Assembly: GCA_012839345.1 (NCBI GenBank)
Contig: DUNN01000017.1
Coordinates: forward strand, 1-64,000
Length of the DNA stretch: 64,000 bases
Reading direction: 5' to 3'
Source of the DNA: Clostridiales bacterium
GTDB lineage: Bacteria > Bacillota > Clostridia > Oscillospirales > Acutalibacteraceae
Within the stretch, counting starts at the first letter, position 1. Every line of letters begins with the position of its first letter. The position numbers and the translations under genes were made by a program. Under the pieces are notes generated by a model. That model searched no databases. It worked only from the letters and a program-made list of their open reading frames with translations, and was not told the DNA's origin. Positions 52,210 to 60,950 of the stretch are shown piece by piece.

Positions 52210-54588
52210 ATGGACGATACAAGTACTATGCAGGGGTTATCGCCAGACGAGGTAGAGGAACGAAAACAAAAGGGTCTGGTCAATAGCGATGAAGACATTA
52301 AAACGAAAACAATCGGGAGAATTATCCGTGACAACCTATTTACGCCGTTTAACATTTTAAACGCCGTATTGGCAGGGCTGATCCTGTTAGTCGGCTCCTA
52401 TAAAAACCTTCTTTTCATGGGAGTCATTGTTTCCAATATCCTGATTGGAACGTTCCAGGAAATCCGAGCAAAAAAAACGATAGACCGGCTTTCTTTAATC
52501 GCCACGCCGAAAGTACATGTGGTGCGGGGCGGAGAGAAGCAGGAACTGAACATCAGCGAACTGGTCATAGATGATATTCTTCTTCTGGCCGCTGGGAACC
52601 AGGTGTGCGCCGACTGCGTCGTGGTAGACGGCGAATGCGAAGTCAACGAATCCCTGATTACGGGAGAGTCGGACCCTGTGGTGAAAAAGAAGGGCGACCA
52701 CCTGCTGAGCGGCAGTTTTCTCTCCAGCGGCAACTGCCACGCGAGAGTCGAGCATATCGGTGCGGACAATTACGCGACAAAAATCACGAAGGAAGCCAAA
52801 TACCTGAAAAAACCGAACAGCGAAATTATGCAATGGCTGAACCGCATTATAAAATGGATCGGCCTTGGCATTATCCCGGTTGGGCTGATGCTGTTCGCCA
52901 AACAGTATTTTATCATTCACGCCTCGTTCTCCCAGTCCGTCATCAGCACGGTGGCGGCGCTGATCGGCATGATTCCCGAAGGTCTGGTGCTTTTAACCAG
53001 CGTCGTTCTGGCAGTCAGTGTGGTTCGCCTAGCCCGGCACAAGGCGCTGGTACAGGATCTTTACTCCATTGAAACTCTGGCCCGCGTGGACACGCTCTGC
53101 CTGGACAAAACCGGAACCATCACAGAGGGCGTAATGCAGGTGGACGCTATTGTCCCCCTTGCCTCTGTATCACGCAAGCAGGTGGAAGATGCGGTCGCCG
53201 CGCTGGTGGATACACTGAACGATGAAAATCCGACCAGCAGCGCGCTGCGGCAGCTTGGGCTGGAAACCCCGCAGTGGACCTGTTCTGGAACGGTTCCGTT
53301 TTCTTCCGCCCGAAAATGGAGCGGCGCATCCTTTGAAGAGGCTGGCAGCTTTCTAATGGGAGCCGGGGAATTTATTCTGAAAGACGCATTTGAATCCATT
53401 CGGCCGCAGGCGGACGGGTACGCAAAGCGCGGGCACCGGGTGCTCCTTCTAGCGCATTCCAGACAAAAGCTGAGCGACCGGGAACTGCCCCAAGAAATTA
53501 CACCGCTTGCGCTCATCCTGCTGAGCGACCGGATACGGAAAAGCGCCCGGGCCACTTTGGAGTATTTCTCCGACCAGGGCGTCGACATCAAAATTATTTC
53601 CGGGGACAATCCGGTTACGGTTTCCAATATTGCGCGGCGCGCAGGCCTTTGGAACGCGGACAATTACGTAGATGCCTCCACGCTGAAAAGTTATGAAGAT
53701 ATTATGGAGGCGGTGCGGAAATACAGTGTCTTTGGCCGCGTTACTCCGCAGCAAAAGCACGACATGATTAAGGCGCTGAAAGAACAGAATCACATCGTAG
53801 CTATGACGGGAGATGGCGTAAATGACGTGCTGGCGCTCAAAGAAAGCGATTGCAGCATCGCCATGGCCTCCGGAAGCGATGCATCCAGAACGGTATCGCA
53901 GGTTGTTCTGCTGGATTCTGACTTTTCCAGCATGCCCCGTATTGTGGCTGAAGGGCGGCGCTCCATCAACAACTTACAGCGTTCGGCCGCCCTCTATATT
54001 GTAAAAGCGCTGTTTTCCATTATCATCGGCGTTCTGTTTATTTTCATTAACGCAACGTATCCATTCCAGCCCATTCAATTTACCCTAATTAACGCCCTTA
54101 CCATCGGATTTCCGTCCTTTATTCTGGCACTGGAACCGAACAAGGAAAGAATTCAGGGAAAATTCAGCGTCAACGTGCTGAAAAAATCCATTCCGGGGGC
54201 GCTGGCTATGATCACCAATATTGTTGTGCTGGTCTCCATTGCCTCGTTCTTCGGGTTTAACCAAAGCCAGGTTTCCACGCTCGCAGTGATTATTACCGGT
54301 TACACCGGGCTATTGATCCTGTTTCGCATTTGTATGCCGTTTGATGCGAAGCGGACGGTTCTGTTTGCCATGATGGTGCTGATTTTCGCCGTGGCGCTTT
54401 CCACGTTCCAATCGTTCTTCTCGGTGATTCCCATTACCCTGCCCATGTTTATCGTCCTTATTCCGATGATGATTCTGGCTCTGTGCCTGATGGTCGTCGT
54501 CCTGCAGACAATTGACCGGCTTGCCACGCGAAAATTGCGCCGGCGCGCACAGCGGCAATGGATCCGCATGATGCGTACAGTACGGTAA
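52210..54588 (+). CDS. cation-translocating P-type ATPase
   Basis: A 792-residue P-type ATPase. The actuator motif is NESLITGESDPV (TGES), the phosphorylation site is CLDKTGTITEG (Asp about residue 299), and the hinge is MTGDGVNDVLALKESD (about 530). Ten transmembrane helices are predicted, with IGMIPEGLVLLTSVVLA in helix 4. The PEGL motif matches Ca2+-type ATPases, and the sequence recalls Mycobacterium CtpE and pneumococcal CaxP, so Ca2+ export is the best guess. There is no heavy-metal-binding domain. GGAGAG precedes the ATG. Confidence 0.92.
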   Translation: MDDTSTMQGLSPDEVEERKQKGLVNSDEDIKTKTIGRIIRDNLFTPFNILNAVLAGLILLVGSYKNLLFMGVIVSNILIGTFQEIRAKKTIDRLSLIATPKVHVVRGGEKQELNISELVIDDILLLAAGNQVCADCVVVDGECEVNESLITGESDPVVKKKGDHLLSGSFLSSGNCHARVEHIGADNYATKITKEAKYLKKPNSEIMQWLNRIIKWIGLGIIPVGLMLFAKQYFIIHASFSQSVISTVAALIGMIPEGLVLLTSVVLAVSVVRLARHKALVQDLYSIETLARVDTLCLDKTGTITEGVMQVDAIVPLASVSRKQVEDAVAALVDTLNDENPTSSALRQLGLETPQWTCSGTVPFSSARKWSGASFEEAGSFLMGAGEFILKDAFESIRPQADGYAKRGHRVLLLAHSRQKLSDRELPQEITPLALILLSDRIRKSARATLEYFSDQGVDIKIISGDNPVTVSNIARRAGLWNADNYVDASTLKSYEDIMEAVRKYSVFGRVTPQQKHDMIKALKEQNHIVAMTGDGVNDVLALKESDCSIAMASGSDASRTVSQVVLLDSDFSSMPRIVAEGRRSINNLQRSAALYIVKALFSIIIGVLFIFINATYPFQPIQFTLINALTIGFPSFILALEPNKERIQGKFSVNVLKKSIPGALAMITNIVVLVSIASFFGFNQSQVSTLAVIITGYTGLLILFRICMPFDAKRTVLFAMMVLIFAVALSTFQSFFSVIPITLPMFIVLIPMMILALCLMVVVLQTIDRLATRKLRRRAQRQWIRMMRTVR

Positions 54589-54593
54589 TTAAC

Positions 54594-54620
54594 GCCCTCC
54601 CTTTCCCGGGAGGGTGTTTT
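54594..54620 (+). terminator. terminator of the P-type ATPase gene
   Basis: The stem CCCTCCC-TTTCCC-GGGAGGG is followed by TGTTTT, eight nt past the stop. Confidence 0.8.
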
Positions 54621-54682
54621 GGTTAGCAGAAAAACTGAACAGCCCCCAAACCGATGGGCGCGAAAGCAAAATATACGAAAAA

Positions 54683-54730
54683 GGCGGCGCAAAATGGGAA
54701 TCCATAAAAATCCCGTTTGCGTCGTCTTTT
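54683..54730. terminator. bidirectional terminator before the flippase stop
   Basis: A 16-17 bp stem with G-T pairs (54683-54699 with 54711-54726). T-runs flank it on both strands (TTTTC and TTTTTCG). It serves the leftward flippase gene. Confidence 0.7.
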
Positions 54731-54743
54731 CTCTTCTTTATGT

Positions 54744-56051
54744 TTATTTTTTAAAGATGTTTTTCACCATGGCAATTTCGCTCTTTGTGGGAATAAACAA
54801 CCGATAAAACGGTGTTTTGGTAAAGGTGCAGAAAATCACAATGGAAACAAGCCCCTGAAGGGAGAGGGAAGCCGAGGTTGCCATTGCCACACCATTGACG
54901 TCATAGAGCGGTATGAACAGAAAGGAAAACACCAGATTCGAGGCAATACCAAGCGCCGTGGGAATGATGTTCAGTTCGGGCCTGCCGTAGGCGGCAATCG
55001 AATTGTTCAGCACCTTGGCGTAGGAAATCAGAATCGCACCGACAATTAGGTACTTCAGCGGACCAAGCGCTCCGACATATTTTGGGAAAATGACCGGAAC
55101 CAGCAAATTAGAAACCCACACCAGCAGAACGGCGGACATCGTGGTGATATAGGTAACGATTTTGCAGGAAATAATCGTAAGCTTTTGCTTATCCTGCTGC
55201 TCCTGCATCGAAGCGATGCGGGTCATGATTACCACACTGACGGCATCCGGAAGAATCCATACCTGCTGCATTAAGGTATAAGCAGTATTGTAAACACCGA
55301 AAATCGCGGTGCCAAACCGGCCCTGAACGATATAATTTCCTACCTGCATATTTAAATAGTTCAATACGGTGCTGACATGGGACTTCAGGCTGTATTTCAC
55401 CATGCTTCCGGTATGCACGGGAATATCGTCCGCGGGGGCAGGCTGCGGCTGCGGACCGTTCCAGCGTTTCACGAAATACAGGGACAGCAGAATTAAAAAG
55501 ATGGAAATCGCGACCGTGCCCCACACCCAGACCGCCGCAGAGGGACGCAGGAACACCGCCACAGCCAGAAGCGTCACCAGAACCTTCTGCAGCAGCAAAA
55601 GCATGTTATAAGATTTGAACTTGTTTTCTCCACGCAGAACACAGGTGGAAATGTTCAGCACAAAGGAGCTGACTGCATAAATTACGATGGCGGCCAAATA
55701 CGGCACGGGAGTTTCATAAAACGAAGCACTGCCGCGGAACAGGATGACCACCAAAGTACCGATAACGGCAATCGCGGCCGAAATGCCCAAGGTCAGTTTT
55801 TTAATTGTGTATCCGGTATTCTTAATCGTATAGCGCGCGACAAAATAAGTCACAGCGGAATTCAGGGTCAAACCCAAAATGCTGCTGAATCCCCCGCCCC
55901 AAAGCTGAACGGTATTATACAAACCTTTAATGGACGGCTGAACACGGTTTAAAACAAGAAACGATGAAATTATGGTAATGACGGCGCCGATCGCATTGGT
56001 TCCAAACGTATTCAAGGAATCACGGACGATTGAACTTCTGTTTTTTTTCAT
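54744..56051 (-). CDS. polysaccharide flippase (MOP/oligosaccharide flippase family)
   Basis: A 435-residue membrane protein with twelve to fourteen helices, starting RSSIVRDSLNTFGTNAIGAVI. It fits the PST/Wzx branch of the MOP exporters, which turn lipid-linked oligosaccharides across the membrane. The O-antigen-ligase-like gene a few kb away would supply the next step. TAGGAG is 9 nt before ATG 56049-56051; the longer frame to 56108 is rejected. No glycosyltransferase genes are nearby. Confidence 0.88.
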   Translation of the reverse strand: MKKNRSSIVRDSLNTFGTNAIGAVITIISSFLVLNRVQPSIKGLYNTVQLWGGGFSSILGLTLNSAVTYFVARYTIKNTGYTIKKLTLGISAAIAVIGTLVVILFRGSASFYETPVPYLAAIVIYAVSSFVLNISTCVLRGENKFKSYNMLLLLQKVLVTLLAVAVFLRPSAAVWVWGTVAISIFLILLSLYFVKRWNGPQPQPAPADDIPVHTGSMVKYSLKSHVSTVLNYLNMQVGNYIVQGRFGTAIFGVYNTAYTLMQQVWILPDAVSVVIMTRIASMQEQQDKQKLTIISCKIVTYITTMSAVLLVWVSNLLVPVIFPKYVGALGPLKYLIVGAILISYAKVLNNSIAAYGRPELNIIPTALGIASNLVFSFLFIPLYDVNGVAMATSASLSLQGLVSIVIFCTFTKTPFYRLFIPTKSEIAMVKNIFKK

Positions 56052-56254
56052 TCGGTATGCTCCTATAAGGTTAATTGCAAAGCGCTGCGGCTTGTACGGC
56101 TTCGCCATGGAAACATTTCTGGATTCTCCCCGCGTGTTTGGCTAAGTAAATCAGCCGCCTGTAAAACTGCAGTCCTGTTTTACGGGTTTCCGAGCAAAGC
56201 AGCATTATTATAGCACCTGCGTTTGAGGATAACAAGAAAATTATCAATGCAAAA

Positions 56255-56289
56255 ATCCGGCGGCACAGGCCTAAGCCCCGCCGCCGGAT
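56255..56289 (-). terminator. terminator of the ECF S-component operon
   Basis: The 10-bp stem ATCCGGCGGC/GCCGCCGGAT is followed by TTTTTGC on the minus strand, about 30 nt past the last gene. Confidence 0.8.
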
Positions 56290-56316
56290 AAAAATTTCAG
56301 TAAATCAGCTGAATAT

Positions 56317-56889
56317 TCATATTCCCTTTTCCAAGTGACTGCGCTCCAACGCCGCGCGCACGGCAAAATACAGAGGAACCCCAATCGTGTCCGCAATTAC
56401 CGCGTTCGTCAGGGTAGCGGTCAGCTTTGTCAGGATTACCACATTCGCGGCCTCCCCAGTGGAGCCAAGAAAAATCAGCTTTGCATAAGAATAGCCCAGG
56501 TAAAGCACGCAGTAGCTCAGCGAGCCCACTACCGCCGCGGCAATGATGCGGACAAGCTTTTTGGCTTTATGATCCCCGCCGTAGGCGACCACACCACAGA
56601 TAAACGCCATTAAAAATTTTGTGATTAGCGTAACCGGCGCACTGGATGCCCACCCACTGACCAAATCGAACAGGAAGGAGCCGATGCCCGACGCCAACCC
56701 GCCATACACGGGGCCGAGTAGCAATCCCGATAGAATGCAGAATACGTTTTCGAAGCCGATCATAGTTTTGTCCGTGCCGGCTACGATTTGTACCTTAAAA
56801 AACATCGTGGCCAGAAAGACCAGAGCACCCATTAACCCGGTCAAGGTAAGGTTTACCGTCGTATTCCGCTTGTTTGAATTTAATTTCAT
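56317..56889 (-). CDS. ECF transporter S component 1
   Basis: A 190-residue integral membrane protein with about six helices. The repeated small-residue segment GLLLGPVYGGLASGIGSFLFD (about residues 50-75) and ALVFLATMFFKVQI near the N-terminus are typical of ECF substrate-capture subunits. These work with shared EcfA/A'/T modules encoded elsewhere. The vitamin is not readable from sequence; adjacency to PdxR suggests a B6 vitamer. GGAGG is 12 nt before ATG 56887-56889. It lies 39 nt after the second S-component gene. Confidence 0.88.
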   Translation of the reverse strand: MKLNSNKRNTTVNLTLTGLMGALVFLATMFFKVQIVAGTDKTMIGFENVFCILSGLLLGPVYGGLASGIGSFLFDLVSGWASSAPVTLITKFLMAFICGVVAYGGDHKAKKLVRIIAAAVVGSLSYCVLYLGYSYAKLIFLGSTGEAANVVILTKLTATLTNAVIADTIGVPLYFAVRAALERSHLEKGI

Positions 56890-56928
56890 GTTATACTTCT
56901 GCCTCCAATGCAAATCGATCTTAAAGAC

Positions 56929-57456
56929 TTATTGAAAAAGCGCCCCTACCTGCTTTTTGATGCGGAGCCGGTCCAACGCGTTGCCGACCAGAAGATAAAC
57001 AGCGGCGCTGGCACCCGCCTGAACCAAATTCGCAGGAATTTCCACCAGCGGGGAAACGAAGCTGTGATAAAAAATCACTTGGGTCAAATAATAACCGGCA
57101 ACACAAATAATCCCTGCCACCGCGGACGCTGCCGCGTTGCGTTTCGACACAATCTTGTTTCCCGTCGAAGCAAAACACAGCACCATCGCCGACTTAATCA
57201 CCAGGGTTGGAAGGGCATATGCCACACTGCCGGTCAGCAAATCGGAAAGCGCCTCCCCAATTCCGCCCGCCGCCACAGCAAACGGCGCGGGCAATATACT
57301 TGCGGCAAGATACAGGAACGCATCGCCCAAATGAATGTACCCGCCGGTTGCCGGGGTGGGAATATGAAGCGCGTAAGCGGTCACGACAAAAATCAGTGCG
57401 GCAAACAAGGCCGTTAGAACCGCCGTCTTTGTGGATTTCCTTTCGCTGGTTTTCAT
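56929..57456 (-). CDS. ECF transporter S component 2
   Basis: A 175-residue membrane protein with five or six helices. AYALHIPTPATGGYIHLGDAF near residue 25 is characteristic of the COG4720/TIGR04002-type S components. It heads the operon divergent from PdxR. AAAGGATC precedes ATG 57454-57456; the longer frame to 57555 runs through the control region. A tandem pair of S components suggests two related substrates or a two-subunit receptor. Assignment to pyridoxine uptake (PdxU-like) is inference from the regulator. Confidence 0.86.
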   Translation of the reverse strand: MKTSERKSTKTAVLTALFAALIFVVTAYALHIPTPATGGYIHLGDAFLYLAASILPAPFAVAAGGIGEALSDLLTGSVAYALPTLVIKSAMVLCFASTGNKIVSKRNAAASAVAGIICVAGYYLTQVIFYHSFVSPLVEIPANLVQAGASAAVYLLVGNALDRLRIKKQVGALFQ

Positions 57457-57557
57457 AAAGAACACGATCCTTTCTCCGCCATGCGGAGGTTCCGGCCATT
57501 GAACGAAGCCGGATTTCCTCCTGAATTGAAAAAGTGCATTTTTCAAACTCCGCATGG

Positions 57558-57585
57558 TTGTATGACTTTCGAACTGTGATATAAT
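57558..57585 (+). promoter_or_regulatory. pdxR promoter
   Basis: TTGTAT and an extended -10 TGATATAAT are 16 nt apart, 85 nt before the ATG. Confidence 0.65.
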
Positions 57586-57646
57586 AGTATCGTAAAACTG
57601 TTTCTATTAAAATACACAGTTTGTAAAAATTTAATCAGTACAGTTT
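57572..57646. promoter_or_regulatory. PdxR binding region: four ACAGTT/AACTGT repeats
   Basis: AACTGT occurs at 57572-57577 and again 24 nt later at 57596-57601. Its complement ACAGTT occurs at 57616-57621 and again 24 nt later at 57640-57645. Direct repeats with fixed spacing are what MocR/PdxR regulators bind. The array overlaps the pdxR -10 and spans the divergent region. Confidence 0.65.
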
Positions 57647-57670
57647 TTGGCATGGAGGAACCTATAACCA

Positions 57671-59059
57671 ATGACCTATGACTATATTCTGCTGGACACC
57701 GGTTCCAGCGTACCACTCTATCAACAGCTTTACCTTGCCGTAAAAAACGCCATTGAGGCGGGACACCTTGCCAAGGGAGAAAAGCTTCCCTCCATCCGAA
57801 AGCTGGCGGGGGACTTAAAGCTGAGCTGCACCACGGTGGAAGCGGCCTATCAGCAGCTTTGCGTGGAGGGGTACCTTACCGCCCGCCCGCAGAGGGGGTA
57901 CTTTGTCCTTTCTGCGCCAAAAAGCGAAGCATTGCCCCTTCGTCCCGCGGCCATCCGCAGGCCAGAACAGGCGCAGAAAATTCGCTACAATTTTGGTAGT
58001 GACTGCGTGGACACCTCCTATATCGATCTAAAAATCTGGCAGCGGCACATCCGCGAAGTCCTAAATCGGCAGGAAATCATCGCCTCCTATGGCGACCATC
58101 AGGGAGAATGGGAACTGCGTGAGGCACTTTCCGCCTACAGTTATGGAGCGCGCGGTGTGATTGCCTCGCCGGAACAGATCGTCATCGGCGCGGGCACGCA
58201 GCCGCTGCTGTCGATTCTGTGTGGCCTGCTCAGGGGGGCGGACGAACGGATTGCGCTGGAGGAACCGGGTTTTCTGCAGGCGGAGCAGATATTTTCTGAC
58301 TGCGGCCTGCAGGTGCTCCGCCTGCCTGCGGACGATTCCGGCATCCGCATGGACGCTCTGCGCGAAAGCGGTGTGAAGCAGGTGTTCGTCAGCCCTTCCA
58401 ACCGCATACAAACCGGAACAGGCATCCCCGTCAGCCGGCGGTACGAACTGTTGGACTGGGCGCGGGAAACCGGCGGGATTTTGGTGGAGGACGACTACAA
58501 CGGCGAACTGCGTTACAACGCCCGCCCCATTCCCGCCATGCAGGGAATGGACCGCGCTCAGACGGTCGTTTATATTGGTTCCTTTTCCAAGCTGCTGCTT
58601 CCCTCTGTACGCATTGGCTACATGGTTCTGCCGGAACGGCTCCTGGAACTGTACCAAACTCGCGTGGCGCGTTACAATCAAACCGCTTCCAAAACGGAGC
58701 AGCTCGCACTGAGCCGCTACATTCGGGAAGGGCAGTTGGAACGGCAGCTCCGCCGTCTGCGCAAGCGTTACGCGGCTAAAAGCTCCGCGCTGATTCAGGC
58801 GCTGAAAAACGCGTTTGGCAGCCACACGGAGATTCTTCTTCAGGAAACCCCTCTGTGTGTAAACCTTCGCCTTCACACATCTTTGCCAGGAAGCACACTC
58901 TGTGAAATTGCCGCGCGAAACGGCGTGCGCGTCATGCCAGAAAAAGGCGTTTCTTCGGGGGTTGTCCTCGGCTTTGCCGGAATCCCGCTGAACGACATAG
59001 AACCGGCGGTTCAGCGTTTGAAAGAAGCCTGGGGCGATGTGGTTTCTAGAAACCACTAA
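57671..59059 (+). CDS. pdxR: PdxR-like MocR family regulator
   Basis: A 462-residue protein. A GntR winged helix (residues 1-75: LYQQLYLAVKNAIEAGHLAKG, KLPSIRKLAGDL) is fused to a type I aminotransferase fold (about 110-455). The PLP lysine is in YIGSFSKLLLPSVRIGYM, and VEDDYNGELRYN and PSNRIQTG-like segments surround the cofactor. In PdxR the PLP reports vitamin B6 status and the protein activates B6 synthesis or uptake genes. The divergent ECF S components make uptake the likely target. GGAGG precedes the ATG. Confidence 0.9.
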   Translation: MTYDYILLDTGSSVPLYQQLYLAVKNAIEAGHLAKGEKLPSIRKLAGDLKLSCTTVEAAYQQLCVEGYLTARPQRGYFVLSAPKSEALPLRPAAIRRPEQAQKIRYNFGSDCVDTSYIDLKIWQRHIREVLNRQEIIASYGDHQGEWELREALSAYSYGARGVIASPEQIVIGAGTQPLLSILCGLLRGADERIALEEPGFLQAEQIFSDCGLQVLRLPADDSGIRMDALRESGVKQVFVSPSNRIQTGTGIPVSRRYELLDWARETGGILVEDDYNGELRYNARPIPAMQGMDRAQTVVYIGSFSKLLLPSVRIGYMVLPERLLELYQTRVARYNQTASKTEQLALSRYIREGQLERQLRRLRKRYAAKSSALIQALKNAFGSHTEILLQETPLCVNLRLHTSLPGSTLCEIAARNGVRVMPEKGVSSGVVLGFAGIPLNDIEPAVQRLKEAWGDVVSRNH

Positions 59060-59263
59060 TCCCGACTTAAGGCAGCAATTCAAAGCTGCGAATCTTCTGA
59101 CCTTAGCCGCTTTCGATTTGCTTTCCTTATCGGTTACCTTGCTACTGTCGGTATTCTCCCTCCCTCGCCTTCTATTGTTATCTTTCCCATAAAGTAGTAA
59201 AATGGGAAAAAGCGAACCATTTTTACCATTGATACATTTATATAAGGATAAAGGAGTAAAAAA

Positions 59264-60481
59264 ATGAGAGCCTACGAACGACTTTTCAATTATGTTGCAT
59301 ACAACACCACTTCCGATGAAGCGGCGGACGAAGCCGTATGCCCCAGCACCGAAAACCAGAAAATTCTTGCCCAGGCGCTGGTAGAAGAAATGAAACGCCT
59401 CGGCATGGAAGACGCCCACATGGACGACTTTGGTTATGTTTACGGTACGCTCCCCGCAAATACCGAAAAGGAAGTACCCGTCATTGGCCTGATTGCCCAC
59501 ATGGACACCAGCTCTTCCGCCAGCGGGGAAAACGTGCATCCGCACATCGTTTCAAACTACGACGGCGGAGATATTGTGCTGAACCAGGAAAAAAACATTG
59601 TCTTAAGCCCGAAGCAGTACGCGCATCTTTCCGATTACGTCGGTCAGGATCTGATTGTAACCGACGGCACTACCCTGCTGGGCGCGGACGACAAAGCCGG
59701 CATTGCAGAAATTCTGACCGCTGTGGAACGGCTGAATCAGGAATCCATTCCGCACGGCAGGATTCCCGTCGCCTTTACGCCGGATGAGGAAATCGGACGC
59801 GGCGCTGACCGGTTCGACGTGAAAAATTTCGGTGCGCAGTTCGCCTACACGGTGGATGGCGGAAAACTTGGGGAAATAGAATACGAGAATTTCAACGCGG
59901 CGGCGGCAACCGTAACGGTTCACGGCGTGAACATTCACCCCGGCGAAGCAAAAAATAAGATGAAGAACGCACTGTTGATGGCGATAGAATTCAACTCCAT
60001 GTTACCTCCGAACGAAATCCCCGCCTGCACGGAAGGTTACGAGGGGTTCCATCATCTTTCGCACATGGAGGGAGAGGAAGAGCTCGCCACACTGCGCTAT
60101 ATCATCCGCGACCATAACCGTGCCCAGTTTGAGGCAAAGAAAGCACGGTTTGCAAAAATTGCGGATTATCTGAATGAAAAATACGGCGAAGGCACCATTG
60201 AACTGATGCTGTGTGATTCCTACTATAATATGAAAGAAAAAATCGAACCGCATATGTTTTTAATCGACCGGGCAAAACAGGCGATGACCGACGCGGGCGT
60301 CACGCCGAAAATCGTTGCCATACGCGGCGGAACCGACGGAGCGCGCCTGTCCTTCATGGGCCTTCCCTGCCCAAATCTCTCCACGGGCGGTCACAATTAC
60401 CACGGCCGGTTTGAATACATCCCCGTTCAGTCCATGGACCGTATGGTGGAGGTTCTGATCAACCTGATGAAAGTATCCTGA
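59264..60481 (+). CDS. pepT: peptidase T
   Basis: A 405-residue M20B aminotripeptidase of normal length. Metal ligands appear in order: IGLIAHMDTSS (His, Asp), LLGADDKAGIAEIL (bridging Asp), FTPDEEIGRGAD (catalytic Glu and ligand Glu), and STGGHNYHG (His). It releases N-terminal residues from tripeptides in the cytoplasm. AAGGAG is 7 nt before the ATG. It stands alone, 113 nt after pdxR-region sequence with no gene between. Confidence 0.96.
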   Translation: MRAYERLFNYVAYNTTSDEAADEAVCPSTENQKILAQALVEEMKRLGMEDAHMDDFGYVYGTLPANTEKEVPVIGLIAHMDTSSSASGENVHPHIVSNYDGGDIVLNQEKNIVLSPKQYAHLSDYVGQDLIVTDGTTLLGADDKAGIAEILTAVERLNQESIPHGRIPVAFTPDEEIGRGADRFDVKNFGAQFAYTVDGGKLGEIEYENFNAAAATVTVHGVNIHPGEAKNKMKNALLMAIEFNSMLPPNEIPACTEGYEGFHHLSHMEGEEELATLRYIIRDHNRAQFEAKKARFAKIADYLNEKYGEGTIELMLCDSYYNMKEKIEPHMFLIDRAKQAMTDAGVTPKIVAIRGGTDGARLSFMGLPCPNLSTGGHNYHGRFEYIPVQSMDRMVEVLINLMKVS

Positions 60482-60599
60482 TTTAAAAACATATCTTTCC
60501 CGCCCAAAAAGTTCAGAAAACCGAAGTCTCTTTTCTCCACTAAGAGTGGACTTTATCGATGTAACAGATTAAAATTTTAATGTAAATTTGCAAGTTGTG
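60482..60599. other. spacer between pepT and the aspS promoter
   Basis: No gene or clear terminator recognised. The second half is AT-rich and leads into the aspS promoter. Confidence 0.5.
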
Positions 60600-60628
60600 T
60601 TGTAACGCTATGCATATTATGTTATAAT
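60600..60628 (+). promoter_or_regulatory. promoter of the aspS-gatCA operon
   Basis: TTGTAA and TATAAT are 17 nt apart, with an extended TG two bases before the -10. Transcription would start near 60635, 316 nt before the aspS ATG. Confidence 0.7.
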
Positions 60629-60634
60629 AATTCT

Positions 60635-60950
60635 TTAAAGGCGGCCTTGTTGGCCAAATTACGACAGCGTGCCGCAAAATGCGGGAACCGATGCATTTGT
60701 TTCGTTGAAATCCCATTGGATTTCGGTATTTTGCATCTCTTCCAAGCGTGCGGCCGGTTCGATTTTGTGCTTTCAGGCAGCTTTTCTGCCGTTTCCGTCA
60801 TGACCAAGCAGATGGCTTGAATTTCAAGCTGGTCTTCCGGGAACCGGTTCTAAAGTCAATGACCACCCATAGGGAACCGTCCTGTGGGCAGCCATGGGCT
60901 TTGACCGTAATTGGCAAAAAAAGAAAGCGATTAAAGGGGTTAAGTGGAAA
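60635..60950 (+). ncRNA. long structured leader RNA of aspS-gatCA, class unknown
   Basis: About 316 nt without a coding frame and with several helices: GGCC-TTGTT-GGCC (60643-60655); GCAAAAT/ATTTTGC (60674-60680, 60728-60734) enclosing GAAATCC-CATT-GGATTTC (60707-60724); GGCAG/CTGCC (60776-60790); GACCA/TGGTC enclosing GCTTG/CAAGC (60802-60834); and CCCATAGG/CCTGTGGG (60866-60888). The octamer GGGAACCG occurs exactly at 60683, 60839 and 60872. A T-box would be expected before aspS, but I find no TGGNACCGCG bulge and no final terminator. Confidence 0.55.

Noticed and set aside
58061-59545. A 494-codon open frame on the minus strand across pdxR and the start of pepT.
   Set aside because: Composition is that of an antisense frame (His, Phe and Arg rich, no domain), and it overlaps two clear genes on the other strand.
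60635-60950. T-box leader for aspS.
   Set aside because: No TGGNACCGCG sequence, no specifier loop motif I can place and no terminator near the gene; GGGAACCG only recalls part of the T-box bulge.
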